Shown: positions 23,152-32,411 of the stretch, piece after piece
Layout of the letters: each line of letters opens with the position of its first letter
How positions within the stretch are numbered: the stretch's first letter is position 1
DNA from: Nocardioides dokdonensis FR1436
Lineage (GTDB): Bacteria > Actinomycetota > Actinomycetes > Propionibacteriales > Nocardioidaceae
Assembly: GCF_001653335.1 (NCBI RefSeq)
Contig: NZ_CP015079.1
Span: 496,001 to 560,000 of the forward strand
Direction: 5' to 3'
Length of the DNA: 64,000 bases
Notes under the pieces: model-generated
What the model was told of the DNA's origin: nothing
The model's input: the letters and a program-made list of their open reading frames with translations, nothing else
Databases searched by the model: none
Made by a program: the position numbers and the translations under genes

Positions 23152-24574
23152 GCGCGCGACCATCGCTCTCACCGGCCTGGCGGTGATGGGGCGCAACCTG
23201 GCCCGCAACATCGCCCGGCAGGGACACACCATCGCGGTGCACAACCGCACCACCGCCCGGAAGGACGCACTGCTCGAGGAGTTCGGCCACGAGGGTGACT
23301 TCGTGGGCTGCGACAGCCTCGAGGAGCTCGTCGCCGCGGTGCAGCGCCCGCGCACCATCATCGTGATGGTCAAGGCCGGCGAGGGCACCGACGCGGTGAT
23401 CGACGAGCTGGTCCCCCTGCTCGACGAGGGTGACATCGTCGTCGACGCCGGCAACGCCCACCCCGACCACACCCGGCGCCGGCAGCAGGCGCTGGAGGAG
23501 GACGGCCTGCACTTCGTCGGCATGGGCGTCTCCGGCGGCGAGGAGGGGGCGCTCGAGGGCCCCTCCATCATGGTCGGCGGCTCCGAGCACGCCTACACGA
23601 ACCTCGGTCCCGTCGTCGAGTCGATCGCCGCCCGCGTCGACGGCACCCCCTGCGCCGCCCACGTGGGCCCCGACGCCGCCGGGCACTTCGTGAAGATGGT
23701 GCACAACGGCATCGAGTACGCCGACATGCAGCTGATCGCGGAGTCCTTCGACCTGCTGCGCCACCTCGCGGGCCTCGAGCCGGACGCCGCCGCCGCGGTC
23801 TTCGCCGAGTGGAACCAGGGCGACCTCGAGAGCTTCCTCATCGAGATGACCGCCGACGTGCTCGCCCACACCGACGCCCAGACCGGTCGGCCGTTCGTCG
23901 ACGTCGTGGCCGACGCCGCGGAGCAGAAGGGGACGGGCCGGTGGACGGTCCAGAGCGCCCTGGACCTCGGGGTGCCGGTGACGGGCATCGCCGAGGCGAC
24001 CTTCGCGCGCAGCCTGTCGGGCCACGAGGTGATCCGCGCCGCCGCCCGGGAGGCCTTCGGGAGCGACCAGGCCGCGGGCGAGGTCGACGGTGACCTCGTC
24101 GACGACGTCCGCGCCGCGCTCTACGCCGCGAAGGTGGTGGCCTACGCGCAGGGCTTCGACCAGATCGTCGCCGGCAGCCGCGAGCACGGGTGGGACGTCG
24201 ACCCGGCCGCGGTGGCCACCATCTGGCGCGGCGGGTGCATCATCCGGGCCCGCTTCCTGGACCGCATCCAGGAGGCGTACGCGGCGGACCCGGACCTCAC
24301 GACCCTGCTGACGGCCCCCTTCTTCGCCGACGTGGTGCGCGAGAGCCTGGACTCCTGGCGGCGCGTCGTCGTCGCGGCCGCCCGCGCCGGCATCCCGGCC
24401 CCGGTCCTCGGGGGGTCGCTGGCCTACTTCGACGGGCTGCGGCGCGAGCGGCTGCCGGCGGCGCTGATCCAGGCGCTGCGCGACAACTTCGGCGCGCACA
24501 CCTACCAGCGGGTGGACGGGCCCGGCACGTTCCACACCGACTGGGCCGGTGACCGCTCGCAGAGCGAGGCCTGA
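23138..24574 (+). CDS. gndA: 6-phosphogluconate dehydrogenase, decarboxylating (NADP-dependent)
   Basis: A 478-residue enzyme of the oxidative pentose phosphate pathway that makes ribulose 5-phosphate, CO2 and NADPH. The cofactor loop is LTGLAVMGRNLARN with HNRT. Substrate and catalytic segments follow: GMGVSGGEEGAL, AAGHFVKMVHNGIEYADMQL with the catalytic lysine, KGTGRWTVQSALDLGVP, and WRGGCIIRARFLDRIQ. The C-terminal tail is NFGAHTYQRVDGPGTFHTDW. The length is that of the long dimeric E. coli type, not the short bacterial type. The ATG at 23138 lies in the loop of a perfect hairpin. An in-frame TTG 12 bases earlier is an alternative start. Confidence 0.93.
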   Translation: MQTSPRATIALTGLAVMGRNLARNIARQGHTIAVHNRTTARKDALLEEFGHEGDFVGCDSLEELVAAVQRPRTIIVMVKAGEGTDAVIDELVPLLDEGDIVVDAGNAHPDHTRRRQQALEEDGLHFVGMGVSGGEEGALEGPSIMVGGSEHAYTNLGPVVESIAARVDGTPCAAHVGPDAAGHFVKMVHNGIEYADMQLIAESFDLLRHLAGLEPDAAAAVFAEWNQGDLESFLIEMTADVLAHTDAQTGRPFVDVVADAAEQKGTGRWTVQSALDLGVPVTGIAEATFARSLSGHEVIRAAAREAFGSDQAAGEVDGDLVDDVRAALYAAKVVAYAQGFDQIVAGSREHGWDVDPAAVATIWRGGCIIRARFLDRIQEAYAADPDLTTLLTAPFFADVVRESLDSWRRVVVAAARAGIPAPVLGGSLAYFDGLRRERLPAALIQALRDNFGAHTYQRVDGPGTFHTDWAGDRSQSEA

Positions 24575-24670
24575 CCGGATCGCTCGGAGGGTCTGGCGCG
24601 CACCCGCCGCCGGGGGTTCAATGGAGTGTTCCAGGGCGCCGCTCGGGGCGCCTGCCACTGGGAGGACGCC

Positions 24671-24931
24671 ATGAGCAGCCAGGACCCCCGCCCGGACGAC
24701 ACGCACGGACGCCACCGCGACCGGCCGCCCGCCGGACACATCCGCGGCGACCACCCCGTCGGCGCCACCTCGGACCCGTCGATGGGGTTCGGGACCTCCC
24801 CCGAGGACCGGCTGCACCTGCCCGAGACCCCGTTGGACTCCGGACGGCGGGCCGGGTCGGGGATGTGGCTGGTGCTGGCCCTGGTCCTGGCCGCCGTGCT
24901 GCTCGTCGTCCTGGTGCTCGCGCTCCTCTAG
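24671..24931 (+). CDS. Small single-pass membrane protein (possibly DUF6480-like)
   Basis: An 86-residue protein. Its ATG follows GGGAGGAC with a short spacer. About 60 polar residues (SSQDPRPDDTHGRHRDRPP, then DRLHLPETPLDSGRR) precede one strong C-terminal membrane segment, MWLVLALVLAAVLLVVLVLALL. This layout, with a Pro-Glu-Thr-Pro stretch before a terminal helix, resembles small actinobacterial DUF6480-type proteins, but I am not sure of the family. No catalytic residues are apparent. It lies 96 bases after gnd on the same strand; convergent coxG ends 23 bases downstream. Confidence 0.6.
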   Translation: MSSQDPRPDDTHGRHRDRPPAGHIRGDHPVGATSDPSMGFGTSPEDRLHLPETPLDSGRRAGSGMWLVLALVLAAVLLVVLVLALL

Positions 24932-24954
24932 GCCCCGGCGACGGGGACCGACGC

Positions 24955-25659
24955 TCAGCAACGGCGGCGGAGCACCCACCAGAGGCCGAGCAGCACCAGG
25001 AGCCCGGCGCCGATCTTCGGTCCGTAGCTGCGCAGCAGCACGGGGAGCACCGTCGAGCCGAGGTCGAGCGCCTCGTCCCCGGTCGGGGCGGACGGCGGCG
25101 GCGCCGCCAGCCGGGCGGCCGGAGTGGGGGTCGCGACCGGGGGCGCGGCGGACTCCTGGGACGTCGCCTCGGCGGGGGGCGCGGCGGCGGTCTCGGGCTC
25201 CTCGCTCGGCGCCGGGGCCTCGAGGCGCTGCTCGAGGCAGCCGACGAACTGCCCGAGCAGCTTGTCGGAGACGTCCTGCATCACCCCGCGGCCGAACTGC
25301 GCCGGCTTGCCGGTGATGGCCAGGTCGGTGACGACCAGCACCTCCGTGGTGCCCGGGACGCTCTCGTGCATGGACAGCTCGACCTTCGCGCCGGCGGTGC
25401 CGTTGCCGCGCTTGTCCTTGCCCTTGGCGTCCACGACGTAGCGGTGCTGCGCGTCGTCCTTCTCCACGAACGTGCCGGAGCCGTTGTAGACGAGGGCGAT
25501 CGGGCCGAGCTTGACCTTCACCGAGCCCCGGAAGGTCTCGTCCTCGACGCCGCTGACCGTGGCCCCGGGGAAGCACTCGGCGAGCGCACCGATGTCCTGG
25601 AAGTGCTCCCAGGTCTCCTCGACGCCGAGCGGGACGCTGAACTGGTGGCGGAGGTCCAC
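24955..25659 (-). CDS. coxG: CoxG-like protein (SRPBCC) with C-terminal membrane anchor
   Basis: A 234-residue protein. Residues 1-145 are a CoxG/SRPBCC domain: RHQFSVPLGVEETWEHFQDIGALAECFPGA, VKVKLGPIALVYNGSGTF, and TDLAITGKPAQFGRGVMQDVSDKLLGQF. A Pro/Ala-rich linker and a membrane segment (VLLRSYGPKIGAGLLVLLGLWWVLRRR) end the protein. CoxG is thought to attach the CO-dehydrogenase complex to the membrane and to act in electron transfer to the respiratory chain, which this anchor fits. The GTG start overlaps the coxM stop by one base (TAGTG). It is the last gene of the coxSLMG run. Confidence 0.85.
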   Translation of the reverse strand: MDLRHQFSVPLGVEETWEHFQDIGALAECFPGATVSGVEDETFRGSVKVKLGPIALVYNGSGTFVEKDDAQHRYVVDAKGKDKRGNGTAGAKVELSMHESVPGTTEVLVVTDLAITGKPAQFGRGVMQDVSDKLLGQFVGCLEQRLEAPAPSEEPETAAAPPAEATSQESAAPPVATPTPAARLAAPPPSAPTGDEALDLGSTVLPVLLRSYGPKIGAGLLVLLGLWWVLRRRC

Positions 25660-26516
25660 TACGCCCCCGCAGCCGCGAGCACCGCTCGCCGGGTCAGCAC
25701 CGTGGCCAGGTGGCGCCGGTAGTCGGCGTCACCGTTGAGGTCGGAGGGCGGGTTGCACCCGTCGGCGGCGCGGGCTGCAGCCGCGCGCACGGCGTCCTCG
25801 GTGGCGGGCTGCCCGCGCAGGGCGTCCTCCACGGCCCGGGCGCGCAGCGGCGTGGAGCCCATGTTGGTCAGCCCGACCCGCGCCTCGGTGATGGTGCCGC
25901 CCTCGGCCTTGACCGCGGCCGCGACCGCGACGATCGGCCACTGGTGGGCCACCCGCACGAACTTCTCGTAGTGGGCGCCCCAGCCGGTGTGCTTGGGCAG
26001 CCGGATCTCGGTGAGCAGCTCGTCCTCGCCGATGGCGGTCTCGAAGAGGTCGACGAAGAAGTCGTCGGCGGCCACGGTGCGGGTGCTCCCCCCCTGCCCG
26101 GCGATGACGAACTCGGCCCCCAGGGCGAGCGTGGGCGCACCCAGGTCACCCGCGGGGTCGGCGTGCGCCAGCGCGCCGCCGAAGGTGCCGCGGTGCCGGA
26201 TCTGGGCGTCGGCGAGGTGCTCGACGGCCTTGGCGACCAGGGCGGCGTGCTCGGCGACCAGCGGGTCGGTGGCGACCACGCTGTGCGGGGTCATCGCCCC
26301 CACCACGATGGCGTCGCCGTCGTCGCGGATCCCGCGCAGCGACTCGATGCGCCCGAGGTCGATGACCATCTCGGGGGCGTTGAGCCGCATCCGCAGCACC
26401 GGCAGCAGGCTCTGGCCGCCGGCCAGCACCTTGGCCTCGTCGCCGTGCTCGGCGAGGGCGCTGAGCGCCTCCTCCAGCGTGGTCGGGGCGAGGTAGTCGA
26501 ACGGTGCGGGGATCAT
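25659..26516 (-). CDS. coxM: FAD-binding subunit of CO-dehydrogenase-like molybdenum hydroxylase
   Basis: A 285-residue flavoprotein subunit. APFDYLAPTTLEEALSALAEHGDEAKVLAGGQSLLPVLRMRL contains the first FAD motif (AGGQSL), and the second is RHRGTFGGALAHADPAGDL. LLTEIRLPKHTGWGAHYEKF and HQWPIVAVAAAV are the usual C-terminal segments. It passes electrons from the Fe-S subunit to the acceptor. The ATG start overlaps the coxL stop by four bases (ATGA). The length is that of CoxM (about 285). Confidence 0.92.
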   Translation of the reverse strand: MIPAPFDYLAPTTLEEALSALAEHGDEAKVLAGGQSLLPVLRMRLNAPEMVIDLGRIESLRGIRDDGDAIVVGAMTPHSVVATDPLVAEHAALVAKAVEHLADAQIRHRGTFGGALAHADPAGDLGAPTLALGAEFVIAGQGGSTRTVAADDFFVDLFETAIGEDELLTEIRLPKHTGWGAHYEKFVRVAHQWPIVAVAAAVKAEGGTITEARVGLTNMGSTPLRARAVEDALRGQPATEDAVRAAAARAADGCNPPSDLNGDADYRRHLATVLTRRAVLAAAGA

Positions 26517-28995
26517 GCGTGGCCTCCGGTGGTGCGGTCGACGGTGCCGTCCATGCCCGTCGAGGGGTCGAAGTGCGGGGCCGCCGCACCGGTGGTCGGG
26601 TCCGCCCCGCCCGCGTCGCGGGCGTGCACGGCTTTCCAGACGCGCTCGGGGGTGCACGGCATCGTGACGTCGTCGACCCCGAGGTGGCGCACTGCGTCGA
26701 CGACCGCGTTGACGACCGCCGGCGTGGAGGCGATGGTGCCCGCCTCGCCGACCCCCTTGGTGCCGAGGGTGTTGGTGGTCGACGGTGACGACGTGTGGTC
26801 GATGTCGAAGGAGATCGTGTCGGCCGCCGTCGGCAGCAGGTAGTCGGTGAACGAGCCCGACACCAGGGTGCCCGCGTCGTCGTGCACCGCCTCCTCCCAC
26901 AGCGCCTGCGCGATGCCCTGCACGAGCCCGCCGTGGATCTGCCCCGCGACGATGAGCGGGTTGATGATCGTGCCGATGTCGTCGACGCAGACGTACTTGC
27001 GCATCGTCACCTGACCGGTCTCGGTGTCGACCTCCATCGCGCACAGGTGGGTGCCGTGCGGGTAGTTGAAGTTCACCGGGTCGTAGGTGGCGTCGGAGTC
27101 CAGCTGCGGCTCGATGCCCTCGGGGTAGTCGTGCGCGGTGAAGACCGCGGTCGAGATCTCCCCGATGCTCATCCCCTGGTCGGTGCCCCGCACCGAGAAC
27201 CGGCCGCCGGAGAAGTCGAGGTCGTCGACGGAGGCCTCGAGCAGGTGGGCCGCGATCGGCCGCGCCTTCTCGATCACCTTGTCCGCGGCGCGCACGAGTG
27301 CCTCACCGCCCACCACCAGCGAGCGCGAGCCGTAGGTGTCGAGCCCGCGCTGGGCGACCTGGGTGTCGCCGTGCAGCACCTCCACGTCCTCGAACGCGAC
27401 GCCGAGCCGGTCGGCGATGATCTGGCTGAACGCCGTCTCGTGGCCCTGGCCGTGCGCCGACGTCCCGGTGGTGACCTCCACCTTGCCGGTGGCCAGCATC
27501 CGCACGCTCGCGTGCTCCCAGCCGCCGGCGCCGTAGTTGAGCTGGCCCAGCACCCGCGAGGGGGCGAGCCCGCACATCTCGGTGAAGGTCGAGACGCCGA
27601 TGCCGAGCTGGACGGGGTCGCCGGCCTCGCGGCGGCGCAGCTGCTCGGCGCGCAGGTCGTCGTAGCCGAACATCTCCTTGGCCCGTGCGGTGGCGGCCTC
27701 GTAGTTGCCGGTGTCGTACTCGAGCCCGGCCACGGTGGTGAAGGGGAACTCCTCGTGCCGGATCCAGTTCTTCTCGCGCAGCTCGAGGGGGTCCATGTCG
27801 AGCTCGGCGGCCAGCTCGCTCATCAGGCGCTCGATGGCGAACGTCGCCTCGGGCCGTCCGGCGCCGCGGTAGGCATCGGTCCAGGTCTTGTTCGTCAGCA
27901 CCGTCTGGCAGTTGAACTGGTAGGCCGGGAACTTGTAGATGGCGTTGAACATGAACGCCCCGAGCACCGGTACGCCGCCGCCGACGAGCGAGACGTAGGC
28001 GCCCAGGTCGGCGAGCAGCTCGACCTTGAGCCCGGTCACGGTGCCGTCCTTCTCGGCGGCCAGGGTGAGCTTCTGCCACTGGTCGCGACCGTGGTGGGCG
28101 ACCATCAGCGACTCGCTGCGGGTCTCGGTGTACTTGACCGGCTTGCCCAGGCGGCGCGCGATGGCGAAGACCAGCCACTCCTCGGGCGTGGTGTTGAGCT
28201 TGCCGCCGAAGCCGCCCCCCACGTCGGGGGCGATGACGCGGATCTTGGACTCCGACACCCCGGTCGTCGCGGCCAGCGCGAAGCGCACGATGTGCGGGAT
28301 CTGGGTCGCCGACCACATGGTGATCTGCTCGCTGGTGGGGTCGACCACGACCGAGCGCGGTTCCATGAACGCCGGGATCAGCCGTTGCTGGCGGTACTCC
28401 CGCTCGATGACGACCCCGCCGTCGCGGGCCTTCGCGATCGCCTCGTCGACGTTGCCGCCGGTGCCGGCCTCCTCCGAGTCGAACTTCCAGAAGGCCGACT
28501 TGTTGGTGCCGAGGTCGGGGTGGGCCAGCACCTCGTCGGCCGCCGCCCGCTTGAGGTCCACCGCGGCCGGCAGCTCGTCGTACTCGACGTCGACGAGCTC
28601 GGCGGCGTCGCGGGCCTCGGCGGCGGTGCGGGCCACGATGACCGCGACGATCTCGCCCGCGAAGCTGACCCGGTCCGACGGCATCGGCAGGTGCACCGGC
28701 GTGACCTGGTCGGTGGTGATCGCCCACGCGTTGATCAGGCTGCCCTGGCTCTCGCCGAGGTCGGCACCGGTGAGGACGGCCACCACGTTGGGGGCGCCCG
28801 CGGCCTCGCTCGTGTCGATCGAGGTGATCGTGGCGTGCGCGAAGGGGCTGCGCACCATGGCGAGGTGCAGCATGCCGGGCAGCACGATGTTGTCGGTCCA
28901 GCGGGTGCGCCCGGTGATGAGGCGCTGGTCCTCCTTGCGGCGGCGGTCGCGCCCGATCTCCATCTCGGGCCCGGTGCTGCGCTCCTGGGTCGCGG

Positions 28996-28999
<4 letters not shown>
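26513..28999 (-). CDS. coxL: Molybdenum-binding large subunit, form II CO-dehydrogenase-like
   Basis: An 828-residue xanthine-oxidase-family subunit that binds the molybdopterin cytosine dinucleotide cofactor and performs the oxidation. [20 protein letters not shown] and [14 protein letters not shown] open the aldehyde-oxidase fold. [15 protein letters not shown] is the GGGFGGK signature. The active-site loop is [14 protein letters not shown] (about residues 374-388): AYRGAGR marks form II enzymes, while form I, true CO dehydrogenases have AYxCSFR. Near the C-terminus is [13 protein letters not shown] with the catalytic glutamate. Form II members have doubtful CO activity, so another substrate is quite possible. 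The GTG start overlaps coxS by four bases (GTGA). Confidence 0.92.
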
Positions 29000-29466
<467 letters not shown>

Positions 29467-29629
29467 TGGACTCTCCCTAGGGTGAAAAAAAGTCGAGCGG
29501 GTGTGACCCGGCTCACGCTAGGGCGGGTCGGTTGGTCGATGGTTGGCGAACCCCGGGAGCGACGAGCAAACGCCCTCCGGGGCGCGCGCACCGTAAGGTG
29601 AGTGAGTTCCTCCGACCGGAAAGGCCCGT
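29467..29629. promoter_or_regulatory. Divergent region between coxS and the ABC transporter operon
   Basis: It contains a run of seven A at 29484-29490. Plus-strand TAAGGT at 29594-29599 could be the -10 for the transporter. A GGAAAGG ribosome site sits five bases before the GTG at 29630. On the minus strand a TAGCGT at about 29516-29521 could serve coxS. Confidence 0.35.
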
Positions 29630-30289
29630 GTGGAAGCTCTTACCAACTGGTTCACCTACGTCCAGGACAACTTCGAGTACATCCTCGAAGAGACCATCAA
29701 CCACACCCAGACCGTGGCGATCTCGGTCGGGGTCGCCACCCTGGTCGCCGTGCTGGTGGGCGCCTTCGCCCAGCGCCGGCCGGTCGTGCGCGCGCTCGCG
29801 CTGTCGATCACGGGCATCTTCCTGACCATCCCGTCCCTGGCGATGTTCGCGCTGTTCATCCCGGTGTTCGGCATCGGCAACCTGCCGGCGATCGTGGCGC
29901 TGATCCTCTACGGGCTGCTGCCGATCCTGCGCAACACGATCACCGGCCTCGACTCGGTGAGCCCCGCGGTCGTGGAGTCCGCGCGCGGCATGGGGATGAC
30001 GCCGCGCCAGCAGCTGCTGCGGGTGCGGCTGCCCCTGGCCTTCCCCATCGTGATGGCCGGCATCCGCGTCTCCACCCTCCTCATCGTCGGCCTGACCGCG
30101 ATCGCGGTGCTCGTCGGCGGCGACGGGCTCGGCACCTACATCCAGGACGGGCTCACCCGCATCCGCTTCCCCAACGCCGGCAACTCGGTCGTCGTCGGGG
30201 TCGTCTTCACCGTGGGGCTCGGGATCGTGTTCGACACCCTGCTGGCCCTCGTGCAGCGCGTGTTCACGCCGCGCGGCCTGCGCATCTGA
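29630..30289 (+). CDS. ABC transporter permease, osmoprotectant (OpuCB-like) type
   Basis: A 219-residue inner-membrane permease with about five or six hydrophobic segments. INHTQTVAISVGVATLVAVLVGAF begins the core. GIFLTIPSLAMFALFIPVFGIGNLPAIVALILYGLLPILRNTITGL contains the conserved PSLA and LPILRNT patches. The ATPase-contacting EAA-type loop is VESARGMGMTPRQQLLRVRLPLAFPIVMAGIR. The length and motifs are those of quaternary-amine (glycine betaine/choline/carnitine) permeases. It is the first gene of a permease-ATPase-permease operon; the ATPase ATG lies 32 bases downstream. Confidence 0.88.
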   Translation: MEALTNWFTYVQDNFEYILEETINHTQTVAISVGVATLVAVLVGAFAQRRPVVRALALSITGIFLTIPSLAMFALFIPVFGIGNLPAIVALILYGLLPILRNTITGLDSVSPAVVESARGMGMTPRQQLLRVRLPLAFPIVMAGIRVSTLLIVGLTAIAVLVGGDGLGTYIQDGLTRIRFPNAGNSVVVGVVFTVGLGIVFDTLLALVQRVFTPRGLRI

Positions 30290-30321
30290 AGTCCCCACCA
30301 CAGATCCATCGAGAGGAACCC

Positions 30322-31485
30322 ATGAGCCCCGAGCCCAAGATCCACCTCGACCGGGTGGGCAAGACCTACCCCGGCACCAAGGTCCCGGCGGTGGAGGACC
30401 TGACCCTGGACGTCCACGAGGGCGAGATCCTCGTGCTGGTCGGCCCGTCCGGCTGCGGCAAGAGCACCACCCTGCGCCTGATCAACCGGATGATCGAGCC
30501 CAGCAACGGGCGCATCCTGCTCGACGGCGAGGACGTGACCAAGGTCAACCCCGACAAGCTGCGCCGGCGCATCGGCTACGTCATCCAGCAGATCGGCCTC
30601 TTCCCGCACCAGACGATCACGCAGAACATCGCGACCGTCCCGCGGATGCTGGGGTGGGACAAGGAACGGATCTCGGAGCGCGTCGAGACGCTGCTGACCA
30701 CGGTCGGCCTCGACCCCGAGCAGTACCGCGACCGCTTCCCCAAGGAGCTCTCGGGCGGCCAGGCACAGCGCGTCGGGGTGGCCCGGGCGCTCGGCGCCGA
30801 CCCCGACATCATGCTGATGGACGAGCCCTTCGGGGCCATCGACCCGATCACCCGCGAGCGGCTGCAGAACGAGTTCCTGCGCCTGCAGGGCGAGCTGCGC
30901 AAGACCATCGTCTTCGTCACCCACGACATCGACGAGGCCATCAAGATGGGCGACCGGATCGCGATCCTGGGTGAGCGCAGCACGATCCGCCAGATCGACA
31001 CGCCCGAGCGCATCCTGGCCTACCCCGTGGACGACTTCGTCGACGACTTCATCGGCACCGGCTCGACCATCAAGGGGCTCAACTTCCTCCAGGTCAGCTC
31101 GCTGAAGAAGACCACCTACCCCTCGATCACCGACTCCGACCCCTGCGCCACCGGGGTCGCGAAGCTCGACGAGGCGCACATGGACTGGCTGGTGCTCACC
31201 GACGCCGAGCGTCGCCCGCTGCGCTGGTTGCACCGCGACGAGCTCGCCACGTCGCCGACGTCGTACGACGGGCTGGGCGAGGACATCGGCGACCAGCTCA
31301 GCACCGAGGACAGCCTCTTCCACGCCCTGGAGCTGATGGTCCAGAGCGCCGCCGGCCAGAGCGTCGTCACCGACAACCAGGGCGCCTTCGTCGGCGTCGT
31401 GGAGATGTCGCACCTGAACACCGCGATCCGCCGGGCGCAGTACGAGGCGCGGCTGCACTACGAGGAGATGGAGGCGAACGCATGA
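30322..31485 (+). CDS. ABC transporter ATPase with CBS domains (OpuCA/ProV-like)
   Basis: A 387-residue ATPase. Walker A is GPSGCGKSTTL, the signature is LSGGQAQRVGVARAL, Walker B is IMLMDEPFGAID, and the H-loop is VFVTHDIDEAIK. After DFIGTGSTIKGLNFL the C-terminal 120 residues are a CBS-domain pair (TDAERRPLRWLHRDEL and SLFHALELMVQSAAGQSVVTDNQGAFVGVVEM), as in OpuA and OpuC ATPases that sense ionic strength or nucleotides. The ATG follows GAGAGG. The next permease overlaps by four bases (ATGA). The family handles compatible solutes; the actual ligand is set by the binding protein at 32412. Confidence 0.9.
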   Translation: MSPEPKIHLDRVGKTYPGTKVPAVEDLTLDVHEGEILVLVGPSGCGKSTTLRLINRMIEPSNGRILLDGEDVTKVNPDKLRRRIGYVIQQIGLFPHQTITQNIATVPRMLGWDKERISERVETLLTTVGLDPEQYRDRFPKELSGGQAQRVGVARALGADPDIMLMDEPFGAIDPITRERLQNEFLRLQGELRKTIVFVTHDIDEAIKMGDRIAILGERSTIRQIDTPERILAYPVDDFVDDFIGTGSTIKGLNFLQVSSLKKTTYPSITDSDPCATGVAKLDEAHMDWLVLTDAERRPLRWLHRDELATSPTSYDGLGEDIGDQLSTEDSLFHALELMVQSAAGQSVVTDNQGAFVGVVEMSHLNTAIRRAQYEARLHYEEMEANA

Positions 31486-32321
31486 GCGACGTGGTCCCCG
31501 GCGCCATCGCGCTGGCCCGCACCCCGACCCCCACTCCCGAGCCGGACGACGTGTCGCCCGATCCGCGCCGGCGCGGCGCCGCCGAGCTGATCGACCGGCT
31601 GGGGCTTTTCGTCGCCCCGGTGCTCATCGCCGCCCTCGCCGGCGCGCTGGCGCTCTACCACCGCGGCCTCGACCTCGAGAACGCCGTGATCCAGCAGCGC
31701 TCGGCGCTGAGCTGGTCCGGCAAGCTCTGGCCGCAGACCCAGCAGCACCTGGAGATCGCGACCTACTCGACGCTGCTCGTGATCGTGATCGCGATCCCGC
31801 TCGGGATCATGCTGACCCGCCCGCTGTTCCGGCGCATCGCGCCGACGATCCTGACGGTGGCCAACGCGGGCCAGGCGTTCCCGGCGTACGGGCTCCTCGT
31901 CGGCGGGCTGTTCGTGTTCGGCAAGGGCCAGATGACCGTCGTCCTCTGCCTGGCGCTCTTCGCGCTGCTGCCGGTGCTGCGCAACACGATGGTCGGTCTC
32001 GACGGCGTGGACCGCAGCGTCATCGAGGCCGGGCGGGGCATGGGCATGACCCGCCGCCTGGTGCTGACGCGCATCGAGCTGCCGCTCGCGGTGCCGGTGA
32101 TCATGGCCGGCATCCGGACCGCGATGGTCCTCAACATCGGCATGGCCACCCTCGCCTTCCTGATCGGCGGCGGCGCGCTGGGCATCACCATCAGCTCGGG
32201 GCTGAAGCTCAACCAGGACCCCGTGCTGATCGTCGGGGCCGTCATGGTCGCGATCGTGGCGCTGACGTTCGACTGGCTCGGCGCCGTCGCGGAGCGCTAC
32301 CTGCGCCCCCGCGGTCTCTGA
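31482..32321 (+). CDS. ABC transporter permease, osmoprotectant (OpuCD-like) type
   Basis: A 279-residue permease, longer than the first because it has about 45 polar N-terminal residues and an extra first membrane segment (LFVAPVLIAALAGALALY). The core repeats the pattern of its partner: ILTVANAGQAFPAYGLLVGGLFVFGKG, ALLPVLRNTMVGL, and the coupling loop IEAGRGMGMTRRLVLTRIELPLAVPVIMAGIR. The start overlaps the ATPase stop by four bases. A perfect hairpin terminator follows 16 bases after the stop. Confidence 0.88.
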   Translation: MSDVVPGAIALARTPTPTPEPDDVSPDPRRRGAAELIDRLGLFVAPVLIAALAGALALYHRGLDLENAVIQQRSALSWSGKLWPQTQQHLEIATYSTLLVIVIAIPLGIMLTRPLFRRIAPTILTVANAGQAFPAYGLLVGGLFVFGKGQMTVVLCLALFALLPVLRNTMVGLDGVDRSVIEAGRGMGMTRRLVLTRIELPLAVPVIMAGIRTAMVLNIGMATLAFLIGGGALGITISSGLKLNQDPVLIVGAVMVAIVALTFDWLGAVAERYLRPRGL

Positions 32322-32337
32322 GCCGCCCCACGCACGA

Positions 32338-32373
32338 CGAAGCCCGCCGGGTCCGAGGACCCGGCGGGCTTCG
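32338..32373. terminator. Perfect bidirectional hairpin terminator
   Basis: CGAAGCCCGCCGGGTC and GACCCGGCGGGCTTCG form a perfect 16-bp stem with the loop CGAG. It lies between the convergent permease operon and the binding-protein gene and could end transcription from both sides. There is no clear U tract. Confidence 0.8.
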
Positions 32374-32411
32374 CTGTCAGGTGGTGCGGTTGCTGGGGAG
32401 CTGCCGGGCGG